DNA from: Chryseobacterium gregarium DSM 19109
Lineage (GTDB): Bacteria > Bacteroidota > Bacteroidia > Flavobacteriales > Weeksellaceae
Assembly (NCBI RefSeq): GCF_000430845.1
Contig: NZ_KE387264.1
Span: 188,750 to 252,749 of the forward strand
DNA: 64,000 nucleotides
Direction: 5' to 3'
Of this stretch, positions 54,749 through 61,812 are shown in pieces; position 1 is the first letter of the stretch; each line of letters opens with the position of its first letter. The position numbers and the translations under genes were made by a program. A model generated the notes under the pieces. It was not told the DNA's origin. It ran no database searches and was given only the letters and a program-made list of their open reading frames with translations.

Positions 54749-55438
54749 ATGGCTAAGAAAAAAACTTCTAATCCACAATCATTAATCTACATTCTCTTAT
54801 TTCTAGTACTATTAATGGTAATTTTCATTGTAGGAATATATTATTACAAATTCAAAGACTACAGTGTTTCTAATGATCCCTCAATGTGGGGTGTTTTTGG
54901 GGATTATATTGGTGGAACGTTAAATTCAATTGTTGGCATAGCCAATTTAATAATCCTAACTTATATAACTTTTCAGTTGGTGAAAATTGAAGATGAAAGA
55001 AATAATAAGAACTATAAAAATAGTGTATTCCCTGCTTTTAATTTAATACGAAGTCAATCTCCTGATGAATTCAAAATAATAATACACAGTTTTGGATTAG
55101 GACCAGTCCTGATTAAAAGCCTATCCGTAATAACTGGGGAAGGCAAGAAATATTCTAGCCTAGGAAATTACATGAGCACCCTACCACATATGAATATGAC
55201 AGAATATTTTGAAATAGCAGGGATTGACTTGTCAAATAGCGTGATCCCCATAAATACAGAGTCTTGCATAATAACTGTAAAACTAAGGGAAGTCATTAAA
55301 TACGAGAACCGTGATGAGGCTATAAAGAATTTTAACGATTTAACTAATCTTTTACAAAAAACCAAAATAAAGATAAATTATTCTGATATTTTTGATGAAG
55401 AAATATATGTTTATGATAACGGTGTTCTGAAAACTTGA
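54749..55438 (+). CDS. Hypothetical two-helix membrane protein
   Basis: 229 residues. Two membrane segments at about 12-33 (LIYILLFLVLLMVIFIVGIYYY) and 50-80 (FGDYIGGTLNSIVGIANLIILTYITFQLV) are followed by a cytosolic, charged domain. The W-G-x-F-G-D-x-I-G-G-x-L-N pattern before the second helix recurs in many small accessory membrane proteins. The function is unknown. It lies 19 bases before a HEPN-like gene, suggesting a pair. Confidence 0.65.
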   Translation: MAKKKTSNPQSLIYILLFLVLLMVIFIVGIYYYKFKDYSVSNDPSMWGVFGDYIGGTLNSIVGIANLIILTYITFQLVKIEDERNNKNYKNSVFPAFNLIRSQSPDEFKIIIHSFGLGPVLIKSLSVITGEGKKYSSLGNYMSTLPHMNMTEYFEIAGIDLSNSVIPINTESCIITVKLREVIKYENRDEAIKNFNDLTNLLQKTKIKINYSDIFDEEIYVYDNGVLKT

Positions 55439-55457
55439 AAAACAAAATAATAAAACA

Positions 55458-56048
55458 ATGACAACACGTGCTCTTATTATAGAATATGGAACAATATTAG
55501 AATCAGGAACCTCATCAGCACTTAGCCATTTACTTGGCTTGAAAATAGGTGAAAGTAAAAGTTTTGGAATGACATCTTATGCGTTATCTTTCAATAACAA
55601 ATTTACTTTGATGAGCGATTTGACAGTTGCAGAAAAGGATATTCAAAATAAATTTCAACTATTTGCCGAAATTAGAAACAAGTTTGCACACATATTTGAA
55701 GTAAATTCCTATGAAAAATTTTGCTCTATAAATAGTGAATACAAGAAAAAAGGTGAAAAACTTATTGATACTTACACTAAAGATATTGAAGGCGTAGAAG
55801 ACATGGAAGAAAAAGATCTCGAATTCGTTTTTCAATTGTGTTTCATTCGATTAGCACAAGATTTAATAAAATACTTAGAAGATATTATTGCTAAATACCA
55901 GCATGATAAAGGTTATGAAAAAGGAACACATGATACTAAAGAAGATTTATTGAATTCCTTTGTTTTAGAAAGTAGTAAAACAGATGAAGGACGGGAACTT
56001 TTATTGAAAGTAGTTTGTGAAATGAAAGCGAAATTAAACAAAGATTAA
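55458..56048 (+). CDS. MltR/HEPN-like helical protein
   Basis: 196 residues, all alpha. The core LIIEYGTILESGTSSALSHLLGL, then TVAEKDIQNKFQLFAEIRNKFAHIF, resembles MltR-type proteins; R-N-x-x-x-H (RNKFAH) is also the HEPN motif. The C-terminal part is charged. It lies close downstream of the membrane protein. A toxin-antitoxin or defence role is conceivable, but no catalytic evidence goes beyond the motif. Confidence 0.6.
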   Translation: MTTRALIIEYGTILESGTSSALSHLLGLKIGESKSFGMTSYALSFNNKFTLMSDLTVAEKDIQNKFQLFAEIRNKFAHIFEVNSYEKFCSINSEYKKKGEKLIDTYTKDIEGVEDMEEKDLEFVFQLCFIRLAQDLIKYLEDIIAKYQHDKGYEKGTHDTKEDLLNSFVLESSKTDEGRELLLKVVCEMKAKLNKD

Positions 56049-56205
56049 AAAATTGTAGCAACTCTTCAAGTTTGAAAATTTCCAAATTTCATATAATCTT
56101 TATTTTTCGAAGTTTGAAAGAAACTAACTTCAAAAATGATATCTTTTTCGATACCAATTCAAAATGATTCTTAAATTAGCATAATTAATTTTTAAAAAAA
56201 ATACC

Positions 56206-56787
56206 ATGAAACCAAGAACATTATTGCCAACTATTGCTTATGACTTACCAGGACATTTATTTGATTTGTTAGAAAATGAATTAAACAACATCAAATATGT
56301 AGAAATTGATACTCCTGAAAAAAGAGATGAAAAACTAAAACAGATTCAACAAAAATTAGTATGGAATGAAGTTGAAATCAGTGAAGTTAAAATTTTAGAT
56401 CATAGAACAGAAAAAGTAAAAGTAAAACAATCTTGGGAGAATCCTTATCCTATGGGTGAAGAAGAAGAAATTTATATAGTAACTGTTGAAGCTGAAACAA
56501 CTGGAAGCCCTGAATTATTTGGATATTCTCCCGTTGCAGTATCATTTACTTCCTCAATGGATCAAAATGTGTACGAACCTATAAACAATAAAATAACACT
56601 TGAGGTTCGATCTAAAAAATTTGATAAACTCACTGTATTAAATGAAGCAAACAAAACCTTAACACTTACTAAGTCTTTTATTGAAAGTAATAATAAATGG
56701 ATTTCTGATTATAACAAAACTTTTGTAAATACAATTGAAGAAAGGTTTAACAAAAAAGCTGACGAAATAACGAAATTTTATTCGTAA
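56206..56787 (+). CDS. Hypothetical protein
   Basis: 193 residues with no signal peptide. The N-terminus MKPRTLLPTIAYDLPGHLFDLLENELNNI is helical, the middle is beta (YIVTVEAETTGSPELFGYSP), and the C-terminal 50 residues are a helix. No family was recognised. A terminator follows the stop. Confidence 0.6.
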   Translation: MKPRTLLPTIAYDLPGHLFDLLENELNNIKYVEIDTPEKRDEKLKQIQQKLVWNEVEISEVKILDHRTEKVKVKQSWENPYPMGEEEEIYIVTVEAETTGSPELFGYSPVAVSFTSSMDQNVYEPINNKITLEVRSKKFDKLTVLNEANKTLTLTKSFIESNNKWISDYNKTFVNTIEERFNKKADEITKFYS

Positions 56788-56798
56788 AAAAGTAAATC

Positions 56799-56824
56799 AA
56801 AAGCCACATTAAATGTGGCTTTTA
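56799..56824. terminator. Hairpin terminator
   Basis: AAAAGCCACATT / ATGTGGCTTTT with an AA-type loop, then ATC; usable from both sides between two convergent genes. Confidence 0.8.
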
Positions 56825-56837
56825 TCTTAAAATATTA

Positions 56838-57175
56838 TCAAAATTTCTCCCATTGAAAGTGCATCCAATCGTAATTTTTTTCACGTCCTAATGAAACAAA
56901 TCCATATTTGTAATAAATATCAATCACTAGTTTGTATTCAAGACGTGCAAAGCGTGCTGTTTTTGATGTTTCTTTTAACTGATTTCTTTCCGGATCAAGA
57001 TCTATTGCCAAACCCCAAGCATGAACCGAATAACTGGATCCACCCCTTTGTTGTCTAAAATTGAAACATCCACCAAATAAATCAATTCCAAGTTCTTTAA
57101 TTTTTGCCAATCTATTCACTTTCGTGATTCAGCAAACGCTTTTTTCAACGACTCCTCAATATCTTTGTTACCAAG
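56838..57175 (-). pseudogene. Truncated M15-type D,D-/L,D-peptidase
   Basis: The intact 93-codon part encodes GGCFNFRQQRGGSSYSVHAWG and LAIDLDPERN, then YDWMHFQW, the Zn-site region of M15 peptidases found in phages and islands. The N-terminus is missing: just upstream, another frame encodes LGNKDIEESLKKAFAESRK and then a stop, and one inserted A in the CGAAAG stretch near 57121 would join the two. Before that an in-frame stop ends all similarity. It is a decayed fragment. Confidence 0.65.
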
Positions 57176-57247
57176 TTATTTTTTTTACTTAATTTTTTTT
57201 CGTTCCAAACGATATACATTAACATAAATAAAAAATCCCAACTCTCG

Positions 57248-57529
57248 TCAGGATTTTTTACTTTTAATTTCTTTAATATCGTATTTCTTATCTCGAATCG
57301 GTTCATCAGGAATGAAATCCTTAATGGAGCATCCTAACACTATTGCAATTAAATTTAAGTGTATTATATTATATTTCGCTTTTTTGGATGGAGCTTCTAT
57401 TTGTGAAATAAATCCAATATTCTTTCCAATAGAAAGAGAGAGCTCCTCTTGGGTAATACCCTTAGATTCTCGTATTTCTTTAACACGTTTTATAACGTAT
57501 CTCTCTATTTCGTCTAATGATTCATTCAT
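57248..57529 (-). CDS. Xre-family HTH regulator
   Basis: 93 residues with a Cro/C1-type HTH at about 13-70: RVKEIRESKGITQEELSLSIGKNIGFISQIEAPSKKAKYNIIHLNLIAIVLGCSIKDFI. The C-terminus is basic (KEIKSKKS). It is divergent from the structured RNA and sigma-dCas12f operon, with an 18-bp palindrome between them. It probably represses its own promoter and perhaps the divergent one. Confidence 0.85.
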   Translation of the reverse strand: MNESLDEIERYVIKRVKEIRESKGITQEELSLSIGKNIGFISQIEAPSKKAKYNIIHLNLIAIVLGCSIKDFIPDEPIRDKKYDIKEIKSKKS

Positions 57530-57562
57530 AAATCAAAGTGAATGAAAAACATTAAAAAATAT

Positions 57563-57580
57563 TATGTACTATAGTACATA
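57563..57580. promoter_or_regulatory. Perfect 18-bp palindromic operator
   Basis: TATGTACTATAGTACATA is perfectly self-complementary. It lies 34 bases from the Xre start codon and 20 bases upstream of the -33 box of the divergent promoter. The ACTATAGT core is common for Xre/C-protein-like regulators. Confidence 0.7.
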
Positions 57581-57600
57581 TTTCAATAAACTTTCATAGA

Positions 57601-57632
57601 TTTGTAAAATAAGTTATTGAAATGTAACTTTG
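57601..57632 (+). promoter_or_regulatory. Bacteroidota-type promoter of the structured RNA
   Basis: TTTG at 57601-57604 and TAACTTTG at 57625-57632 with a 20-base spacer match the TTTG / TAnnTTTG consensus of Bacteroidota. The predicted start of transcription is about 57638, just ahead of the folded RNA. Confidence 0.75.
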
Positions 57633-57637
57633 CGATA

Positions 57638-57800
57638 CTTCAAAGAAAAATAGAAGCTATTGCTTAGAATCTCGAACTGAAAACTGGTAATTTTTAATAT
57701 GCGAGAGGATAAGTAAGGTAGCTCACGACCTAGGCGTGAGCTCACTTATCTGCATATAAGGTATACCAGTGCCCCAGTTCGGATATGTTGAGTTCCACGT
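57638..57800 (+). ncRNA. Structured RNA upstream of sigma-dCas12f (prime guide-RNA scaffold candidate)
   Basis: Five stacked helices form one long irregular hairpin: CGAACTG (57673-57679) with CAGTTCG (57775-57781); ACTGGTA (57683-57689) with TACCAGT (57764-57770); ATATGC (57697-57702) with GCATAT (57752-57757); GATAAGT (57708-57714) with ACTTATC (57744-57750); GCTCACG (57721-57727) with CGTGAGC (57735-57741). It has its own promoter and no coding frame. Position and compact fold suit the scaffold of a Cas12f-type guide RNA; the guide would then follow in the unpaired part after 57782. A regulatory leader is the main alternative. The 3' end is not defined. Confidence 0.65.
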
Positions 57801-57907
57801 CTTTATTTTGGGTAAAATGTAGTGAGATAGTGTTTTGAGTGTTGCGTAGAATTCATATAAAATCTAAGCAGTTCCTTCCAGCAAAAATTTGCTAAAATAC
57901 GCTGCTT

Positions 57908-58723
57908 ATGAAAAGAACAGACTCTTTACCCCGGAAGTTAAGCAATCTTCAGTTGTACGAACTTCTGAAAAAAGGCAATCCGACCGCTCTAGAACACATT
58001 CATCTGCGTTACAAAAGACTTCTTTTCTGGGTTCGATGGCAGGTGCTTAAAGATGATTTTGTAGTGGACACTATCGTTCAGGATACCTTCCTTAAATTGT
58101 GGCTGCACCGCGATACGATTGAAACGCCTGATCATATTACAGGATTTTTACGGTTTGTGATGAAAAGGGATTGTATATCGTATGTTACTGCTCCAAGAAA
58201 TAAATTCACCTGCTTAATGGCTTCTCTTGACAGTTTTGAGAATTATCAGGATTATCTTGTGGGTTATGATCCCCTGAATGATAAAGAGAATCTCCTCAGT
58301 CACGAATCGGATCAGAAAAATTTCGATGAAGTCAAAAAGGTGTTACCCGTTCTGGATCCCAAAAGAAAATACCTGATTGAACTTTGCCTTAAATATGGCT
58401 TTCAACACAAGCCAATCGCAGAAGCAATGGGAAGCAGTGTTAAAGACATCAGCAATGAGGTGAGCAGAGCTATAAATGACCTTAGGAAAATTCTTAATAA
58501 AAGTTCTTTTGAACAGCCACAGGAAAAAGCTTTCGATAACAAGGAGCAGTCAGAAAAACTCAGTAGTCAACAACTTGATATTTTGAAAAGAAGGTTTGAT
58601 CAGAAATCTTCTTTTGCAGTTATCGCCCAAGAACTCAAATTACCTGAAAAGGAAGTCCATCGGGAATTTGTGTATGCATATCAACATATACAAAATCAAA
58701 ACACTTCTGAAATACCTTTTTGA
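57908..58723 (+). CDS. ECF-type RNA polymerase sigma factor linked to dCas12f
   Basis: 271 residues. Region 2 is at about 12-95: LQLYELLKKGNPTALEHIHLRYKRLLFWVRWQVLKDDFVVDTIVQDTFLKLWLHRDTI, the usual core-RNAP-binding and -10-melting helices. Region 4 is at about 143-197 (VLDPKRKYLIELCLKYGFQHKPIAEAMGSSVKDISNEVSRAINDLRKIL). Unusually, a further HTH-like unit follows at about 219-262 (LSSQQLDILKRRFDQKSSFAVIAQELKLPEKEVHREFVYAYQHI). No anti-sigma gene lies nearby. Its stop is one base before the start of the Cas12f-like gene, so the two proteins are made together and may form a complex. Confidence 0.92.
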   Translation: MKRTDSLPRKLSNLQLYELLKKGNPTALEHIHLRYKRLLFWVRWQVLKDDFVVDTIVQDTFLKLWLHRDTIETPDHITGFLRFVMKRDCISYVTAPRNKFTCLMASLDSFENYQDYLVGYDPLNDKENLLSHESDQKNFDEVKKVLPVLDPKRKYLIELCLKYGFQHKPIAEAMGSSVKDISNEVSRAINDLRKILNKSSFEQPQEKAFDNKEQSEKLSSQQLDILKRRFDQKSSFAVIAQELKLPEKEVHREFVYAYQHIQNQNTSEIPF

Positions 58724-58724
58724 A

Positions 58725-59819
58725 ATGGAAAAATCCACGATAACATTGACCCGAAGAATTCAGCTGCGGATCGATCTTCCGGCAAATGAACAAAAAGAGA
58801 TGTGGGAAAAACTGTATCGGTATCAAAACCGCTGCTTCCGAGCGGCTAATTTTATCGTTTCCCATCTATATGTTCAGGAAATGATCAAGGATTTTTTTTA
58901 CTTCACAGAAGAAGTCCAATATAAGCTTGCTGATGCGAGCAAAGATGAAATGGGAATATTCACCCGTTCGAAAACAAATACAACGGCACGCCTGGTCTCT
59001 GACCGTTTTAAAGGAGAAATCCCTACCGATATTCTGGGAAGCCTGAACAATACGATCCAGTCAACCTTTTCTAAAAACAAAGCGGATTACTGGCAGGGGT
59101 TAAAATCTTTGAGGAACTTTAAAAAAGACATTCCTATTCCGCTTCCGGTAAAATGCATCAGCAAAATGAAGTATGATCTCGAAAAGAAAGCATTTTGCTT
59201 CAATATGTTTGCTATTCCGGTTAAAACGTATTTAGGAAAAGACTTCACTGATAAGCGTCTGATCATGGAACGCCTCTTAAGAGAAGAGATCAAGCTTTGT
59301 ACATCGCAGATCCAGCTGAAAGCAGGGAAAATCTACTGGCTTGCAGTATTTGAGTTTGAAAAAGAAGAGCACCTTTTAAAACCCGAAGTCATCGCAGAAG
59401 CTTCCCTGTCTCTGGAACATCCTATCGTAGTAAAAGCTAACAAAGTGCGAATCAATATTGGCTCGAAAGAGGAGTTTTTATATCGCAGGCTCGCAATTCA
59501 GGCAAGTCAAAAAAGAATTCAAGCGGGCGTCGAATATGCCCGTTCAGGAAATGGAGCCAAACGGAAACAAAAGGCACTATATAAAACAGAAAATCTGGAA
59601 AGCCGTTATGTAAGCCATCGGCTTCACCTATATAGCCGGAAACTTATCGATTTCTGCATCCAACAACAGGCGGGCACGCTTATTCTTAAAGATCAGGAAG
59701 ACAAAATTGGCATTGCGAAAGAACAGGAATTTGTGCTGCGCAATTGGAGTTACTATGAATTACAGACCAAAATAAAGTACAAGGCAGAAAAAGCTGGTAT
59801 CGAATTGATCATTGGATAG
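58725..59819 (+). CDS. Nuclease-dead Cas12f/TnpB-like protein (dCas12f)
   Basis: 364 residues. The N-terminal 200 carry the wedge/REC-type part; the C-terminal part follows the RuvC order of Cas12f/TnpB. RuvC-I reads VRINIGSKEEF (241-251) where V-x-x-D-x-G is expected, so Asp is Asn244. The bridge region KTENLESRYVSHRLHLYSRKLIDF is kept. RuvC-II reads TLILKDQED, with Lys322 in place of the Glu. The RNWSYYELQTKIKYKAEKAGIELI block is kept, but the protein ends there. The Cys4 zinc ribbon and the final RuvC Asp are absent. RNA-guided binding without cleavage is therefore expected. ATG at 58725 is chosen because it is coupled to the sigma stop; the open frame extends upstream inside the sigma gene. 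Confidence 0.92.
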   Translation: MEKSTITLTRRIQLRIDLPANEQKEMWEKLYRYQNRCFRAANFIVSHLYVQEMIKDFFYFTEEVQYKLADASKDEMGIFTRSKTNTTARLVSDRFKGEIPTDILGSLNNTIQSTFSKNKADYWQGLKSLRNFKKDIPIPLPVKCISKMKYDLEKKAFCFNMFAIPVKTYLGKDFTDKRLIMERLLREEIKLCTSQIQLKAGKIYWLAVFEFEKEEHLLKPEVIAEASLSLEHPIVVKANKVRINIGSKEEFLYRRLAIQASQKRIQAGVEYARSGNGAKRKQKALYKTENLESRYVSHRLHLYSRKLIDFCIQQQAGTLILKDQEDKIGIAKEQEFVLRNWSYYELQTKIKYKAEKAGIELIIG

Positions 59820-59834
59820 CTTAAAAAAAATAAC

Positions 59835-59921
59835 GAGGGTGCTTGTAAACCCGCAGGGTGAGGTCTTGAACACTCACTAAATACTAACTAGTATATACAA
59901 CGGCGTGGGCTTCTTTTTTTT
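59835..59921 (+). ncRNA. Second structured RNA candidate downstream of dCas12f
   Basis: Starting 15 bases after the stop, three small hairpins follow one another: GGGT/ACCC (59837-59852), GTGAG/CTCAC (59858-59877) and ATACT/AGTAT (59881-59894). Then comes ATACAAC and a unique 20-base segment beginning GGCGTGGGCTTC that runs into T8. Guide RNAs of TnpB and some Cas12f end their scaffold in a similar -CAAC and lie at this same place, 3' of the gene. It could thus be the guide RNA, a crRNA-like partner of the upstream RNA, or simply a 3' UTR. Confidence 0.45.
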
Positions 59922-60272
59922 ACCTATATTAAAGGCAAAACATTATTAGAGATATGTTTAGAAATAAAATTCAATTGTTCGAACAATTATTGAAGATCAA
60001 TGCTGAAAAGCATTTCTGAGGTATTAAAAATCTGGTAAACTGAAATTGAATAATTGACAGACAAAAAGTTTTATTATCAAATCATTTACATTAAGAATTG
60101 GTTTAAATATTTGGAAATTTAGCCCGAGCTTTCATCATTTTCTATCTGCTATATTTGATGTAAAATAGTAAATGAGTTTATTGAAATATGGAAAACTCAC
60201 CACTGCTTTTCCCTAGAGTTTCCCACATTCCAACAAAGTTTTCACAACAACAGCAAACCTTTTAAAAATTCA
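59922..60272. other. Gene-poor stretch between dCas12f and the iterons
   Basis: Only tiny frames are present: 59954-60019 (MFRNKIQLFEQLLKINAEKH at its start) and 60188-60265 (MENSPLLFPRVSHIPTKFSQ at its start). Neither is long enough to support as a gene without comparison. TTGTTCGAACAA at 59973-59984 is a 12-bp perfect palindrome. Confidence 0.4.
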
Positions 60273-60496
60273 TAGGTGTGTAGAATAGATACAGGTACTC
60301 AATCGACCTGCGTAAAAAAGATACAGGTTCTTAGCTGACCTGTGTAAAAAAGATATAGGTTGGTATTTTTCCTTTACAATAGCAACCTGAGTAAAAGAGA
60401 TACAGGTATTCCATTGACCTGCGTAAATTAGACACAGGTTCTTGGCTGACGTATGTAAAATAATACAAGGTCAAACTGCGTAAAAAGAGGCTAGGT
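60273..60496. repeat. Seven iteron-like 24-bp repeats at 32-bp spacing
   Basis: Copies start at 60273, 60305, 60337, 60384, 60416, 60448 and (degenerate) 60473. The best copies have ACCTG and CAGGT as outer arms around a GCGTAAAAAAGATA-like core, so each is itself an imperfect dyad. Copies 1-3 and 4-6 are each spaced exactly 32 bp, and the two triplets look like a duplicated block. Spacing of about three helical turns and only 8 bases between units argue for a protein-binding iteron array, such as a replication or transfer control site. Confidence 0.75.
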
Positions 60497-60918
60497 ATTA
60501 TTTTCATCATTTGTCATCTCTCAAAACAGATTTACAAAAAATAGATACTGGTTTTCAATTAATTACACAATAATTATGGTTCTGTTTCTTTTTTTTAGAG
60601 CTCTGAAATAACATTCGTTGATTTTAACGGCAAGATGTGTCTTTGTATATACAAACTTTTCAAGTTTGATATCCAAAGACTCTCTTGCCTTTTTTGCAAA
60701 AAGGGGAAAAAACTGCGGAACTTGTTTTTTTTGTTTTCCTTGAAATTGGTTTAAAGATTCCAAATCATTCTTATTTATTCTTTTTTAATCTCCACCTATT
60801 TCCAAATTATTCCAGATTGTTCTTATTCAATCCAACTCCCTTTAACACTATTGTTTTAACGATTTTGATATTCCAATTTTGCAAAAGAAATTTTATCAAA
60901 AACAAAAATGAAGAAACT
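60497..60918. other. Leader region before the small HTH genes
   Basis: About 420 AT-rich bases. A 66-codon frame on the minus strand (60563-60763, MESLNQFQGKQKKQVPQFFP at its start) cannot be supported as a gene. No terminator or RNA structure stood out. Confidence 0.35.
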
Positions 60919-61179
60919 ATGAGAGTAAACCTTGTTACCAAAGAAGACCTTCAGGAGTTCAAAACCGAATTGCTTGAAGACATTAAAAATCTGTTTAATA
61001 TCAAAATTTCAGAGCAGAAACTATGGCTGCGTTCATCAGAGGTCAAAGAGCTTCTGAAAATTTCTACCGGAACATTACAGAACCTCCGTGTCAGTGGAAC
61101 CTTATCCTACACTCGTGTTGGAGGAACAATATATTACAATTACAAAGACATCGAGAAAATGTTAAATGGCAAAGGATAA
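60919..61179 (+). CDS. Excisionase-type helix-turn-helix protein
   Basis: 86 residues. The N-terminus MRVNLVTKEDLQEFKTELLEDI is a coiled helix; the C-terminal part KLWLRSSEVKELLKISTGTLQNLRVSGTLSYTRVGGTIYYNYKDIEKML is the MerR-like HTH_17/excisionase domain. This protein type is very common in Bacteroidota conjugative and mobilisable elements. The ATG at 60919 is chosen because upstream codons in the same frame are low-complexity and unlike protein. It is followed after 15 bases by a second small element gene. Confidence 0.88.
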   Translation: MRVNLVTKEDLQEFKTELLEDIKNLFNIKISEQKLWLRSSEVKELLKISTGTLQNLRVSGTLSYTRVGGTIYYNYKDIEKMLNGKG

Positions 61180-61194
61180 TTTATTATTAACAAA

Positions 61195-61548
61195 ATGAAT
61201 TACATTAAACATCTTACAGGCTTCTATGAAAAGGTGGCTCAGGATAATACACTTAATCCCACACACATCAGCCTCTACTTAGCATTATTCCAATTCTGGA
61301 ATTTCAACCGTTTCCGAAATCCGGTCAGTATTTCTCGTGATGAAGTGATGCGAATCAGTAAAATCCACTCAAGAGCCACCTACCACAAATGCCTGAAGAA
61401 TCTGCATTCTTCGGGCTATATTGATTATCAGCCGTCTTATAATCCGTTTATAGGAAGTCAGGTTGTTATGCTGGATTTTGCGGGGGAATTGAAACCTTCC
61501 CATAAACAAGAAAGAAAAAAAATTAATCTATCCAAGAAACTGAGCTGA
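61195..61548 (+). CDS. Winged-helix element protein
   Basis: 117 residues. The body LNPTHISLYLALFQFWNFNRFRNPVSISRDEVMRISKIHSRATYHKCLKNLHSSGYIDYQPSYNPFIGSQV has the pattern of a replication-initiation-like winged helix seen beside HTH_17 genes in Bacteroidota mobile elements. The C-terminus is basic. A role in replication or control of the integrated element is inferred from this recurrent pairing. Confidence 0.8.
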   Translation: MNYIKHLTGFYEKVAQDNTLNPTHISLYLALFQFWNFNRFRNPVSISRDEVMRISKIHSRATYHKCLKNLHSSGYIDYQPSYNPFIGSQVVMLDFAGELKPSHKQERKKINLSKKLS

Positions 61549-61657
61549 TTTGTAATTCCACTAAGACATTTTAACTTGTAATAATTATCGGTTGTGATTC
61601 TTATTTTTTCAATAAAATATTGTCAATATTTATTTTGTTGATCGTAGGATTTACGTA

Positions 61658-61675
61658 TTTACGGAAAACCGTAAA
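61658..61675. promoter_or_regulatory. Inverted repeat TTTACGG-AAAA-CCGTAAA
   Basis: Two perfect 7-bp arms with a 4-base spacer lie in the 264-base gap between the winged-helix gene and the BRCT gene. This is a plausible operator; the rest of the gap shows no gene. Confidence 0.45.
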
Positions 61676-61812
61676 ATAATCTGTATGATATTATGTAGAT
61701 TGCAACGTTTTAATCTTATATGATGAAAATTGTTATATAAATACTTAACTTTATAATTTCCATTATAAAAATAAGATCAACTAATAACAATATCGAAAAT
61801 TCAATCACAACT

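Noticed and set aside
58596..58724. Longer start for the Cas12f-like protein inside the sigma gene
   Set aside because: The extra 43 residues are an out-of-frame reading of sigma codons and do not resemble a Cas12f N-terminus; ATG at 58725 is coupled to the sigma stop.
58725..59819. Active TnpB of an IS200/IS605-type transposon
   Set aside because: All three RuvC positions and the zinc ribbon are lost, there is no tnpA, and the gene is coupled to a sigma factor; no insertion-sequence ends were found.
60273..60496. Possible CRISPR array near a Cas12f-like gene
   Set aside because: Repeats are imperfect with internal dyads, and the gaps of about 8 bases are too short and too similar to be spacers; the 32-bp step fits protein-binding iterons.
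60563..60763. 66-codon minus-strand frame
   Set aside because: Basic, low-complexity product without homologue-like motifs, overlapping the leader of the HTH gene.
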